In this document: piece after piece, positions 45,601 to 54,404 of the stretch
Layout: each line of letters begins with the position of its first letter
Position numbering within the stretch: position 1 is the first letter of the stretch
Assembly: GCF_947172395.1 (NCBI RefSeq)
Contig: NC_069100.1
Span: forward strand, 10,754,109 to 10,818,108
Origin: Bicyclus anynana
Lineage: Eukaryota; Arthropoda; Insecta; Lepidoptera; Nymphalidae
DNA length: 64,000 nt
Direction of reading: 5' to 3'
Notes under the pieces: generated by a model
The model's input: only the letters and a program-made list of their open reading frames with translations
Told to the model about the DNA's origin: nothing
Databases searched by the model: none
Program-made: the position numbers and the translations under genes

Positions 45601-48600
45601 TTTGAATGGCACACCGAGATACATACTAACCCTGCAGGTGCGATCGCAGTCAATTTAACTTGTCATAGAATAAAAAAAGACGAATCCATGGAATGCTATT
45701 CAAATCATTATTTTTATTCTGGAATATGTTTCTTTCCAGATGGCAATATAGTGCTGCCCATCCTGGTGATAGCCTGCGACCGAGTGACTGTGAAAAGGTG
45801 TTTGGACAATTTAGTTAAGTTTAGACCTGACAAAGATACATTCCCTATTATAGTTAGTCAGGTAAGTTGTTATATTTTTTTTTATTATTATCCATATCCG
45901 TCAAATATGAGCAATATTCTTGTTCTTCTCCAATTAGTCGGAAAGACTATGTTAAGAGTACGTTCAACATCTTAATATATAAATATGAAAGGTCATTCAT
46001 CACGATATCTCGAAAACTGCTTGACTTGCAAAGTTGAAATTTGGCAGGGTGATAGTTCATTGGTAGTAGACGTCCGCTAAGAACGGATTTTACGTGATAC
46101 GTGGCCTTCAAGTGGTAAATGAATTTTCAAAATCGATTCAGTAGATCCAGAGGTTACCCCTACAACACCACAAATTTATCTCTTTATAACATTAGCATAG
46201 ATATTAGATACTTCTTGTATGTTCTTATTTCTGCCAGCAAATACCATTGCTGTATTCCGGTGAATGATATGGTGGCACATCTCCAGCGCGTAGGTTTTCG
46301 TAGCATTAACGATTGTAGATAGAGAATCGATATGTGACATGGCTAGAGGCTAGGGTTGCCAATCGTACTATAATATATAAATGTACTATATTTCGGGTCT
46401 GCGCACTATATGCTGGTGAAAAAATACTATATTTTTTACATTATAATTTTCGACAGAAGCGTGTATCGTATCCGAACAATATCTTATTGTTGGCTTTTAT
46501 TTTAAAATTAAATATAAAAAAACCATGTGACACTATTATTTTTGACAATAATTCTTGAAAAATGCAAAAAGTGCTAATAAATATAGTTTATATGAAAATA
46601 AATAGGCAAAATATCTTCGTCTATTTTTTGCTTATTCCATAAAATACTATATTTTTCTAAAAGTTTTTTTTGGAATTTTTAAAAAAAAATTAGTTTGAAA
46701 ATCCTATATTTCCACCAGGACTGCGGTCACAACGAGACCTACAAAGTGATCAGATCGTTCACCGACGCGGACCCCTCCATCACGGTGGTACAACAACCCG
46801 AGCTAGCCGAGATACCCCTGCCCCGCGCGAAGGTGAAGTTCAAAGGCTACTACAAGATCGCCCGACACTACCGGTTCGCGCTTAACCACGTGTTGGTGGC
46901 TTTGGAGTATGACGCTGTCATTATTGTTGAAGGTTTGTCTTTTGTAATTACTATCGGAAAGTCTTGGTACACCTTGTATTACTTACACTTACGGATCCCA
47001 GACTTAGTCGCTATAGCTTGACTCCGTTCGTAACACTCTCGATAGCCCGCACGGGCCGGTGGGCGTGTAGCAATGAATGAAAAACCCACGACTGATGCAC
47101 CTCACTTCGTACACGCACGATTTCACACCCGCTCAGTCTTTCCCCACGTCGCCCGCATATCATGGGAGTGTCGTCAACGAACTTGCTAGACTGTAACTAA
47201 GGGCCTCATTCATCATCATCATTATCGACCCATATTCGGCTCTATGGTTTCTTCTACGGATCTCCTGATTTCTGATTTATTCACGCAGAGTAACTCCAAG
47301 GATAGCTCGCTCCATCGCATCGCCCGATGAGTGACTTTGAGTTTAAGCCTCCTAATGAGGCCCATTAAATATCACGTGTCTCAAACGGTGAAGGAAAACA
47401 TCGTGAGGAAACCTGCATACCTGAGAATTTTTATAATTCTCTGCGTGTGTGTAGTCTGCCAATCCGCCAGCGTTGTGGACTATTAGCCTACCCCTCTCAT
47501 TCTGAGAAAAGACCAAGCTCTGCGGTGATCCGAATATGGGTTGATAATGATGATGATGGAAGGATTAATATATTTAATAAAAAATACATTTTTATTTCCA
47601 GATGACCTCGATATATCTCCGGATTTCTTCGAATATTTCCTGGGAACCTACCCTCTATTATACAAAGATCCTAGCATATGGTATGTATGAACTACCGAAA
47701 GTAAATCTATACTAATACGCTGAAGAGTTTATTTGTTTGTTTGTTTGTTTGATTTAACTCAGGAACTACTGGTCCAATTTGAAAAATTCTTTCAGTGTTA
47801 AATAGCTCATTTATCGAGGAAGGCTATATATTATCCCCATATTCCTACGGAAACGGGAACCACGCGGGTGAAACCGCGCGGCTTCAGCTAGTGCTGTATA
47901 AACGGAAAATTATCGCTCGCTCGTAGCTATCCATGAAAGAATTTTAAAAATCGTTTCAGCGGTTTTGCCTTGAAAATGTAACAAACAAATTCATTTTCCA
48001 AATTCAGTTATCCAGCGTATAATTTCAAAAGTTTCGGCGCGAAGGAGTAATAAACTTACATCAGTGTGCCTAGTGCCAGTTTTCGATGTTTTCATACTAT
48101 GACTATCGCGTAACCGTAAACGCGAATTTCCAAGAAATTGAAATTTTATTTGTGAAAAAAATCTCGTAATTGTAATATTTTTTAAAACAAAATTGTATTT
48201 TTATCACGTCACCGCAAACGCCAATCATAAACTGCGACGTCATTCGCTACAAGGCATCGGTTAATGGCATAATTTCGAAATAAACGCATTTTTCTTTTTT
48301 TCTTTCTATATATCACGTCACTGCAAACGCCAATCACGCTGTTATCTCTATTAATGACGTCACTTGCTAATGTGTTGTATATCAGCGGCAAAAATTTTAC
48401 TTAGATACTTTTTCATTTATATTATACTCGTTTATATTTTTTACTGGTTATTATTGACGGGACAAAATAAAATATAGCTTATAATACATCCATAATTCAG
48501 TTTAAACACTGTTTACTAAAGAAGCAAGTAGCCTATTCGGGTTTACGGTGAAACCACACAGGTTAACCGCTGGGTCAAGGAGGCAGTTGAGGCAGAGGAA

Positions 48601-51600
48601 CGACCAAACACGAACATCCGCCCTAATGATATTAGTGTGATTGATTAGGTGCATATCAGCGTGGAATGACAACGGCAAGAAGGAGCTGATAGACCAGTCG
48701 CGGCCGGAGCTGCTGCACCGCACGGACTTCTTCCCCGGCCTCGGCTGGCTGCTGAAGAGGGACACCTGGCTGCAGCTGGAGTCCAAGTGGCCTGAAGCGT
48801 GAGTATATAGTGTTGGAAAGAAAGAAGAATGTGGTCGGAGATAATGTATTTACATTGTTACATACAATCTTGAGAAGTCAAAGTTAGTGAATCAGCCTGC
48901 TGGACACTCGTTCTAAGGCTGCCGGTCCACCGAAGCGGAGCGAGGCAGCGGAGCCGAGAAACGGAGAAATATTAACCAATAGGATTGCACAAAATCTCCG
49001 CTCCTCTAAGTAGACAGCGACTTGCGAGCTAACTTGAAAATGCATGCAGAGCGGGGAGACGGAGCGGTGTTAAATAAATTAAAGGACAATGACCAAGTGA
49101 CTATGAGGATTCTGGATTAGTATCGGTATCAACTTTTTTGTGCCAGCGATAACAGACGGTGTTTTCGTGATATCTTATAAATGAAAATGATAAAAATTCA
49201 TAATTTAAAAAATGAATTATAATCATGAAAAACTTTGATTTACTCAGTTCAACAATACAGCTTTTGCCCATTGTCCTTTTAGTCTGCAACGACGCTCCGC
49301 ATTACTTTCTTACTTCGCTCCGCTCCGATGCACAGACACAGTAGGTGCGCAACTCCGCTCCGCATTAGTCCGTTTCTCCGCTACGCTCCCTCGCTCCGCT
49401 CTGGTGGTGATGCAGCCTAACATAGAATAGCCATGTTTACAATTTTACGGTAACATATTATACATGTGTTTTATTTCTCCCAAATAAATAACAGAAGGGT
49501 ATATATTTCTTATGCCGGATCTCGTGCTTATAGGATCCTACAAATCTACAGGAACTCCAAAGCACAGATAATACTGTACCAGGCATTTCTATAACTTTAG
49601 TATTAGTTTTTAGTCGACTTTCTTATTTTCTAGATTTTTCGACGACTGGCTGCGTGATCCCCAAAATACGCAAGGCAGAGCTTGCATCAGACCTGAGATA
49701 TCCAGGACGTATAGCTTTGGAAAGGTATGTTATAATTATTTTGTTATTGTACGAGTAAATCCATCATATAGTACAAGAAATCCTTATTTAGGCACTAAAA
49801 ACCAACCAAGCCATGATAGCCCAGTGGATATGACCTCTGCCTCCGATTCCGGTGGGTGTGGGTTCGAATCCGGTCCGGGGCATGCACCTCCAACTTTTCA
49901 GTTGTGTGCATTTTAAGAAATTAAATATCACATGTCTCAAACGGTGAAGGAAAAACATCGTGAGGAAACCTGCATACCAGAGAATTTTCATAATTCTCTG
50001 CGTGTGTGAAGTCTGCCAATCCGCATTGGGCCAGCGTGGTTGACTATTGGCTTAACCCCTCTAATTCTGTGAGGAGACTCGAGCTCAGCAGTGAGCAGAA
50101 TATGGGTTGATAATGATGATGATGATGATGAAAAACCAACCGCTTTTTAAAGTAAATAATATCAAAATCTTACATAATATATGTTATTATATTTAATGGT
50201 GTTAAATATTTTCGATATGTGAGTTTACCTCGTCCCCCTCAAAAAACGACAGACTTTTTGTTTGTGAATTTGGGTGCGAAACAGATCCATAGTCTAAATA
50301 GTCAAAGTACTCTGTTAAAATGCTTTATTGTTTATTTGTTTATCACTCACTAAGGATACTAGTCCTTGTGTAATTAGTCTTAGGTAGCAATATTAGTACA
50401 GATTATGTCAACTATAATAATAAAACCTTTTTCCAGATAGGCGTAAGCAAAGGGCTGTTCTTTGACATGCATCTGAGGTACATGCAGCTCAACATGGAGT
50501 ATGTCGGCTTCACTAAACTCGACCTCACTTACCTGCTTAAGGTCTGTATTATTTATTTATTTATTGATATTTTATTGCACATAGGCCTTTTGTAGGGACT
50601 TCCAAACATCACGATACTGAGCCACCTGCATCCAGCGAATCCCGGCGACTCGCTTGAAGTCGTCAGTCCACCTGGTGAGGGGTCGACCAACACTGCGCTT
50701 ACTAGTGCGGGGTCGCCATTTTGGGACCCCAACGTCCATCGGCTTTTCGAACTATGTGCCCCGCCCATTGTCACTTCAGCTTCGCGACACGTTGAGCTAT
50801 GTCGGTGACTTTGGTTCTTCTGCGGATCTCCTCATTTCTGATTCGATCACGCAGACGATCATTAGTGGACCCTTAAAATAAGATGTTAATGATGAATTAT
50901 ACTTATCATTGTCTATAGGAAAACTACGACAGTTCACTCACGTTGCTGGTGGAGAGTTTGCCCGAGATGTCGCCCGAGGACGTGATGGCGGGCGCGGGCA
51001 CCGAGCTCGCGGTGCGCGTCTCCTACTCCTCAGCCAAGACCTACCGCAGGGCGGCCAAGAAACTTGGACTTATGGATGACTTTAGGGTAAGTTATTTATT
51101 TATTTATTTATTTATTCGGAAGCCAACGTTGTGTACAAAAAACTTGTGACTAATTAAACATAACATGCATTAAAAAGTAATATGCTACATTGTACACCCC
51201 ACTTACAGGCTAACTCAACATGCGTTTATTTTAATACAATTCTTAATTTACCATTAAAAAAAAAAACTAAAAGAATGATAAGAAAAAAAAGTAATTACAA
51301 AAATAATAATGGGAATTAACAATAAGAAATTACATTTAAAACAAAAACAGAATGCATTTAAAGTACATTATTCATCGACATATGTTTTTTAACTTTACTT
51401 TTGAAAGAATTAGAACAGCTATTGAAAATATCCAGATTTGCCATTTTAAAAATATTATTATGCAATATCACTATTCTTTCAATAGGAGCATTTCTCCCCA
51501 GATTAGTTTTTGTGATTCTTGGCCTAAAAGTTAGTTTATTTTTAATGTGAGATCTAGCATTTTTGTTCGGCACAGTAAGTTTTACCCTATTCAGCAACTC

Positions 51601-52679
51601 AGAGTTGTCTATTTTAAAATTAACAATTTTGTGCAAAAAACAAAGGTCTATCAAATCTCTACGGTTAGATAGTGAAGCCGTTTTATAAAATTTTAAAAGA
51701 TCATTATACTTGGTTCTTTCCTTCAATAGAGTTGATAGATAAAGTAGAAAAAAGGAATTAGCTTACATTAAAGTTGTCCAAAAAATGCACATAATCATCA
51801 TTACAATCAGTGGCGTCCTAGGTTTTGAACTAGAACCATTAACACAACATCGGTTCAGCACCGCCTTCAAACTGATCATCAGTTAGAACATTATATGATA
51901 TATAGTACTTTGATGATTTATGATGTTATTTTTCGTTTTTTAGTTTAGTCTAAACATTTTTATATCAGTTTAGTTTACTCTATGTTTTATGTTTTTAAAG
52001 TCAGTTGAATTTTTTTTATTAAATTTTTTTATTTTTCCATTTTTAGTGTAATCAAATAAAAAAAAAACAAACAGACTCCAATTGAGAACCTCTTATTTTT
52101 TTTAAGTCGTTCAATAACGATTTTATAGAAAAGTTAATTTAAAAATCACGTAATGTAATTAGGATTACATTACGTAATACGCTGCCCTGCATTTTGTGAC
52201 GTCACAATGTTACTTGATGTCCCTAAAGGCATAAACTTCAAACTAATAATTTTATCAAACACTAAACCGTTTGGTTAAGAAAGAAAGGAAGGAAAAAGCT
52301 TTATTAAAGAAAAGTTAAGGTTTAGTGACTTACGTGACGTCATGAAACAGATAAAATACAGACCATCATGGCCGGCAGCGTTTTGTCTCGTATTTTTAAA
52401 AAAAATATTTAGAAATTATAAGTTGTATGTATTCGTACCTCAAAAAAATATATTAAAAAATCCTATCTAGTAGAACGCTTATGAACAATTTAAGATCTTT
52501 AAAAAAAAGTGTCAACTAGCCTATTAAAAAGCTTCAAATTTATACAATATTATTTTTTTTTCCAGAGTGGCATACCTCGGACGGCGTACCGCGGTATAGT
52601 GACGTGTTACATAAGAAATAAACGGGTCTACCTCGCGCCCAGCTACGAGTGGACCAAATACGACCCAAGTTGGGGCTAA
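31216..52679 (+). CDS. Mgat1: Alpha-1,3-mannosyl-glycoprotein 2-beta-N-acetylglucosaminyltransferase (GnT-I)
   Basis: Golgi type II enzyme that transfers GlcNAc from UDP-GlcNAc to the alpha-1,3 arm of Man5GlcNAc2, the entry step to hybrid and complex N-glycans. Nine exons: 31216-31504, 45740-45861, 46719-46932, 47602-47680, 48649-48798, 49634-49724, 50437-50541, 50919-51086, 52566-52679. All junctions are GT/AG and phases match, giving 443 aa, close to the mammalian length (about 445). Residues 1-7 are cytoplasmic, about 8-27 form a membrane anchor, and 42-80 are a charged stem that may coil. The catalytic domain opens 'VLPILVIACDR' (101-111). The metal-binding EDD is at 208-210 and is split by intron 3. 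Other family blocks are 'FKGYYKIARHYR', 'CISAWNDNGK', 'RTDFFPGLGWLL', 'FFDDW' (286-290, with the likely catalytic Asp), 'GRACIRPEISRT' and the C-terminus 'YDPSWG'. Intron 1 (14.2 kb) holds an intact-looking transposon. The final exon lies in a satellite array. Confidence 0.95.
31836..32037 (+). mobile_element. Non-LTR retrotransposon 3' end with (TATTC)n tail
   Basis: Ends 'gtgtggacaaataaagatat' followed by repeated TATTC, a usual 3' tail of 5'-truncated lepidopteran LINE copies. In MGAT1 intron 1. Confidence 0.55.
32040..32228 (+). mobile_element. Non-LTR retrotransposon 3' end
   Basis: 'tttcttgccgggttcttctc', 'aaccagtggtagaatc' and 'gaaataaatgaattttga' form a LINE 3' UTR. Its last part is shared with 9691-9761. 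Confidence 0.6.
33185..33420 (+). pseudogene. RTE-type LINE C-terminal fragment
   Basis: Plus-strand translation has 'KHSVGGLHIRWTDNINQLLG' and 'ASRDFSVWKSKQEAY', the RTE polyprotein C-terminus, then 'agtggatgtccatggg'. 5'-truncated, with a frame change in its first part. Confidence 0.75.
33473..34197 (+). mobile_element. Non-autonomous Helitron with TAGGG minisatellite
   Basis: TCTATACTTATAATAAATC at the 5' end, a (GTCT)n run, two direct copies of 'aaaactactcgacggatttt' (33648 and 33834), the TAGGG/TAGGGG tract (34017-34158) and a 'gcgggcgtccgctag' 3' end. Same family as 12296-13276. Confidence 0.85.
34198..34393 (+). mobile_element. Helitron abutting the previous Helitron
   Basis: Starts TCTATACTAATATTATAAAG at the base after the CTAG of the upstream element. 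Contains the GC hairpin and ends 'cggcgtcagcttg' (CTTG instead of CTAG). Confidence 0.8.
34777..34915 (+). mobile_element. SINE-C copy with tRNA-like head
   Basis: 'cctcaatagctcaacggtaa' (A-box) and 'ggtggttcgatccccgctcc' (B-box), then 'cgtacccactcctagcacag'. The head resembles a tRNA but the 3' acceptor stem is replaced by the SINE body. Confidence 0.75.
35160..35365 (+). mobile_element. SINE-A copy, truncated and diverged
   Basis: 'atcacatgtctcaaacggtg', 'gtgtgtgaagtctgctaatc' and 'gagactcgagctcagcaa', then a short TGA-like tail. Confidence 0.7.
35442..35495. repeat. Perfect hairpin, 26-bp arms and 2-nt loop
   Basis: 'catcccagtgggaaggaaag...' at 35442-35467 is the exact reverse complement of 35470-35495. 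In MGAT1 intron 1. Confidence 0.9.
36135..36350 (-). mobile_element. SINE-A copy
   Basis: 'atcaacccatattccgctca', 'gcagacttcacacacgc' and 'gtgcattttaagaaatg' show two differently oriented parts of the SINE-A body, so the copy is rearranged. Confidence 0.65.
36828..38319. mobile_element. TACAGGGTGTCCCGT-ended DNA element
   Basis: ATACAGGGTGTCCCGT at the left end and its reverse complement at the right enclose about 1.5 kb. The related stub 'cgggacatcctgtatatt' is near 59260. The inside has no transposase; a 37062-37283 frame rich in Arg has no recognisable domain. Superfamily unresolved. Confidence 0.6.
38574..38880 (-). mobile_element. SINE-A fragment joined to a foldback fragment
   Basis: 38695-38880 is SINE-A in reverse ('cccatattcggc', 'aggtttcctcacga'). 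38574-38640 matches the 'cgcccgcatatcatgggag' foldback family at 47006-47201. Together they create a spurious 110-aa open frame. Confidence 0.65.
39167..39289. mobile_element. Small foldback MITE
   Basis: Ends 'agtgtttttcaggtagg' and 'ctatctgaaaaacact' are inverted, and internal 'gtgactgtt' / 'aacagtcac' also pair. Confidence 0.6.
39344..39559 (+). mobile_element. Helitron, near-complete non-autonomous copy
   Basis: TCTATACTAATATAATAAAG start, (GTTT)n run, GC hairpin, and 'gcgtcagctag' before T. In MGAT1 intron 1. Confidence 0.85.
39602..39745 (-). mobile_element. SINE-C copy
   Basis: 'attcgcattcccctccaact', 'gctaggagtgggtacgac' and 'gctattgaggct', the reverse complement of the 34777-34915 copy. 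Confidence 0.7.
40000..40205 (-). mobile_element. SINE-B copy, head missing
   Basis: 'actacaatctcacctgatgg' through 'gtaactagctacggccgaag', lacking the tRNA-like head. A second piece in the opposite orientation lies at 40660-40770. Confidence 0.7.
40215..40430 (+). repeat. Unclassified interspersed repeat with hairpin, copy 1
   Basis: Matches the reverse of 57393-57600: 'tagtccaatattcaataaaa', 'aggttgaatttgcaaatgcg', 'ttgagtgccaagaagttgtg'. It holds a local hairpin 'gcaaattcaacctta' / 'taaggttgaatttgc'. Confidence 0.7.
40806..41303 (+). repeat. Left terminal inverted repeat of the transposon
   Basis: Begins CAACGTGTCCCAAAATTCAA and ends near 'aaacaagaactaaatttct'. The reverse complement is at 42856-43352. 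Confidence 0.9.
41719..42783 (+). CDS. Transposase, DD41D mariner-like (rosa-type) family
   Basis: Cut-and-paste transposase that would bind the terminal repeats and integrate at TA. The frame is open from 41689, but the in-frame ATG at 41719 (MPQPYTPMEYANMHL) is the better start because the family's DNA-binding region starts YTPMEYA; this gives 354 aa. The N-terminal helix-turn-helix region (to about residue 65, with 'NAASRLYRERYP') is of the DUF4817 type. It is followed by a basic GRPRS linker and a second helical region with 'TGIPKSSAHRIL'. The DDE/D catalytic domain has the first Asp in 'LWSDETT', the second in 'QNDGCPAHY', and a third in 'PPRSPDLNPLDF'. Counting from the NDG Asp to the NPLD Asp leaves 41 residues, the DD41D spacing of the rosa lineage. 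All three Asp are present and no stop or frameshift is seen, so the protein may be functional. Lineage placement rests on spacing only. Confidence 0.88.
   Translation: MPQPYTPMEYANMHLIYGECRCNANAASRLYRERYPNAQRYPDYRVFMNVHQAFSEGRLPSARRNAGRPRSECDEEVLNEINIDSTTSVRAIEAATGIPKSSAHRILKRHRLHPYHYRRVQTLLSRDYPLRIAFCRVMLQKHREDPQFLDKVLWSDETTCKKDGYLNLHNLHSWSNENPHLMREDKSQYQFKVNLWTGILNGKVIGPFELQGNLDGDSYLNFLQNDLQELLEDVPLSDLQNMWYQNDGCPAHYARPVRQYLDHEYPGRWIGRLGPILWPPRSPDLNPLDFFYWGCLKDRIYAKPITTLDELRQKITQAAAHINARRYARKIKRSFLRRCRACINAGGKQFEHLL
42856..43352 (-). repeat. Right terminal inverted repeat of the transposon
   Basis: Reverse complement of 40806-41303, ending 'ttgggacacgttg' before TA. Confidence 0.9.
43355..43600 (+). 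mobile_element. Fragment of an AGGGTTGCC-type MITE
   Basis: 'tagtacgcaaaaatactat', 'ttgttgacttttattttaaa' and 'ccataaaatactatattttt' match the interior of the copy at 46353-46680. The 5' end is missing; the transposon lies directly before it. Confidence 0.6.
43946..44134 (-). mobile_element. Helitron copy, reverse orientation
   Basis: Starts ctag + 'ctgacgccgcgcggtttcac' and ends 'tataatattagtataga', the mirror of the standard ends. Confidence 0.8.
44299..44440 (+). mobile_element. AGGGTTGCC-type MITE, 5' part
   Basis: 'agggttgccaaccgtactat' and 'gtactatatttcgagtctgc'. The 3' end is not found nearby. Confidence 0.6.
44685..45540 (+). mobile_element. AACCGACTTC repeat with an inverted 3' end
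   Basis: 44685-45375 repeats the 10367-11168 element, including its ~130-bp internal units. At 45435-45540 the element's own 3' end reappears in reverse ('caaccgacttcaaaacctaa' to 'gaaggcggtgcta'), so either two copies meet tail to tail or one end was inverted. Confidence 0.7.
46353..46680 (+). mobile_element. AGGGTTGCC-type MITE next to MGAT1 exon 3
   Basis: 'agggttgccaatcgtactat' to 'actatatttttctaaaagtt'. Its 3' boundary lies about 40 nt before the exon 3 acceptor at 46718. Confidence 0.65.
47006..47201. mobile_element. Foldback MITE (AGCTTGAC...AACGAACTTGC)
   Basis: 'agcttgactccgttcgtaac' at the left pairs with 'tcgtcaacgaacttgctaga' at the right, with a GC-rich middle containing 'gcccgcacgggcc'. 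Related copy at 62393-62545. Confidence 0.65.
47210..47560. mobile_element. RTE fragment joined to SINE-A
   Basis: 47235-47330 has 'tttcttctacggatctcctg', a reverse RTE coding piece also present at 50810-50840. 47370-47560 is plus-strand SINE-A ending in (TGA)n. Confidence 0.7.
47706..47891 (+). mobile_element. Helitron copy just inside MGAT1 intron 4
   Basis: TCTATACTAATACGCTGAAG start and 'cggcttcagctag' end. Begins 25 nt after the exon 4 donor. Confidence 0.8.
48914..49420. mobile_element. MITE with AGCGGAGCG subterminal repeats
   Basis: Inverted ends 'taaggctgccggtccaccga' and 'ggtggtgatgcagcctaa'. Many copies of GCGGAGCG/GCTCCGCTCC lie near both ends, as expected of transposase-binding subterminal repeats. 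In MGAT1 intron 5. Confidence 0.65.
49809..50130 (+). mobile_element. SINE-A, full-length reference copy
   Basis: tRNA-like head with A-box region 'tgatagcccagtgg' and B-box 'gggttcgaatccgg', body 'cacatgtctcaaacggtgaa' and 'gtgtgtgaagtctgccaatc', and a (TGA)n tail. In MGAT1 intron 6. Confidence 0.85.
50573..50840 (-). pseudogene. RTE-type LINE C-terminal fragment
   Basis: The minus-strand translation includes 'GVPKWRPRTSKRSVGRPLT', 'RWTDDFKRVAGIRWMQVAQ' and 'VWKSLQKAY', the RTE polyprotein end, with an early stop. In MGAT1 intron 7. Confidence 0.8.
51358..51740 (-). pseudogene. LINE reverse-transcriptase C-terminal fragment
   Basis: An open minus-strand frame with 'LSNRRDLIDLCFLHKIVN', 'ITKTNLGRNAPIERI' and 'SNSFKSKVKKHM', the usual jockey-like LINE ORF2 tail. 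In MGAT1 intron 8, antisense to the gene. Confidence 0.78.
51790..52100. repeat. AACCGACTTC-family 3' end and AT-rich intron
   Basis: 'cagcaccgccttcaaactga', 'gttatttttcgttttttagt' and 'aaagtcagttgaatttttt' match the 3' end of the 10367-11168 element in diverged form. Confidence 0.55.
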
Positions 52680-53360
52680 ATATGACCCCTCACCAATACC
52701 TCTGTTATATGTTGGACAAATATACCATGGTCTTGTGATATATTGGGCTGATGTACCAAATACGACCCAAGTTGGGGCTAAATGTGACCCTTACAATACC
52801 TCTGTTATATGTTGGACAAATATACCATGGTTTTATGATATATTGTTCTGATGTACCAAATATGCCCCAACTTGGGGCTAAATGTGACCCTTACAATACC
52901 TCTGTTATACGTTGGACAAATATACCATGATCTTGTGATATATTGGGCTGATGTACCAAATACGACCCAAGTTGGGGCTAAATGTGACCCCTTACCAATA
53001 CCTCTGTTATACGTTGGACAAATATACATACCATGGTCTTGTGATATATTGGGCTGATGTACCAAATACGACCCAACTTGGGGCTAAATGTGACCCTTAC
53101 AATACCTCTGTTATATGTTGGACAAATATACCATGATCTTGTGATATATTATGTTGATGTACCAAATACGACCCAAGTTGGGGCTAAATGTGACCCTTAC
53201 AATATCTCTGTTATACATTGGACAAATATACCATGATCTTGTGATATATTATGTTGATGTACCAAATACGACCCAAGTTGGGGCTAAATGTGACCCCTTA
53301 CAATACCTCGTGTTATATGTTGGGCAAATACAGTGACTTGTGATATATTGGGCCGATACA
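52653..53360 (+). repeat. Seven-copy ~100-bp satellite spanning the MGAT1 stop codon
   Basis: Units start at 52653, 52755, 52855, 52955, 53061, 53161 and 53261 (spacings 102, 100, 100, 106, 100, 100). Each begins 'accaaatacgaccc' and includes 'gttggggctaaa'. In the first unit this is MGAT1 coding sequence (TKYDPSWG, stop at 52677-52679). The others lie in the 3' UTR. Unit 3 has changes in the coding-derived part. Confidence 0.92.
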
Positions 53361-53394
53361 ACTCAACTCTCGATTGTCGAATCTTAGACCACAA

Positions 53395-53400
53395 AATAAA
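53395..53400 (+). terminator. Putative polyadenylation signal of MGAT1
   Basis: AATAAA about 35 bp after the satellite and 716 bp after the stop. If used, the 3' UTR is almost entirely satellite. Confidence 0.55.
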
Positions 53401-53614
53401 GAATGATACAGAATGAGTCTTTACAAGCAGCGTGTTGAACCGGTGAAACCCATAAAAAACGTCACGCGTCTTCTTGACATCCGCATACACAAACATTTTT
53501 CATAAGTAATTTGTTCAAGACTAACAACAATTACGTAAATTATAATCATAACATAATAGACGAATAATTCAATAATTACGTATAAAAATACTCTATCTTA
53601 ATTTTTTTGTTTTT

Positions 53615-53795
53615 GTGAAAACTTTTTAAAATAATTGAAAACATAAGACGCCATTTTTCATGAAAATTATTGAAAAATACTGATGCGACGCTTCGTGTCG
53701 TACTGACTCGAGAATGTATTCGTTTTTGTTGAATTTGTATTTGGAATGGCTGCATCACTGCCGTGTTCCGTACGCTCTATCTGCCTATTATTCTT
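53615..53795 (+). mobile_element. MITE copy (GATGCGACGCTTCGTG family)
   Basis: 'cataagacgccatttttcat', 'gatgcgacgcttcgtgtcg' and 'cgtacgctctatctgcctat'. Matches 19450-19650 in reverse. Confidence 0.75.
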
Positions 53796-53824
53796 TAATC
53801 AGTGTCTTAAACCAACAAATAACG

Positions 53825-54015
53825 CATTAGTTGTGTGTTGGGCCCAATACACCATGCATTTGTTATTCGTTGGGCCAATATATCATGAGGTTGTTACATG
53901 TTGAGCCAATATACCACAAGCTTGTTATATTGATATTAGTCCAAACCACACATTAATTATATGTTGGGCCAATACATCATGTATTTGTAATATGATGGCC
54001 CAATACATCACTCAC
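53825..54015 (+). repeat. Older 31-bp satellite related to the MGAT1 array
   Basis: Six degenerate units of 31-32 bp, most opening GTTGGGCCAAT and containing 'accatg'- or 'atcatg'-like and 'ttgttat'-like parts. The same motif is in the 100-bp units ('gttggacaaatataccatgg'). Confidence 0.8.
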
Positions 54016-54017
54016 TT

Positions 54018-54383
54018 GTAGGATTACCAAACGTACCAAACGTACTATAATATATAGTATTGTACTATATTTCGGGTATGCGTACTATATACTACTGAAG
54101 AAATATATAGTACGCAAAAATACTATTTTCAACATTATCATCGAATCCAAACATGTGTATCTTATCGAATTTCGAACTTAAAATTACGATTAAATTAATA
54201 ATTAGCTTGAAAAACGTGAAAAAGCATATAATATCTCTTATTTACTCAAGATAAAAATTATTGAAAAATACAGTACCTGTGTACAGTACGTGTTTTATCG
54301 CTTAAATTTCATAAAATAGTATATTTTCATTTTTATGGCTAAACCTGAAAAGTACATTTTTCTCAGAAAATATTGGCAACCCT
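54018..54383 (+). mobile_element. AGGGTTGCCAA-type MITE, complete
   Basis: Ends 'aggattaccaaacgtac' and 'atattggcaaccct' are inverted. The interior has 'gtactatatttcgggtatgc'. Lies between two blocks of the 31-bp satellite. Confidence 0.7.
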
Positions 54384-54404
54384 ACTCGTGATATTTAAGG
54401 CCAA

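Noticed and set aside
52805..53336. Several 60-86 aa open frames on both strands
   Set aside because: All arise from the tandem ~100-bp satellite, which is open by chance in several frames. The units repeat without codon-like constraint.
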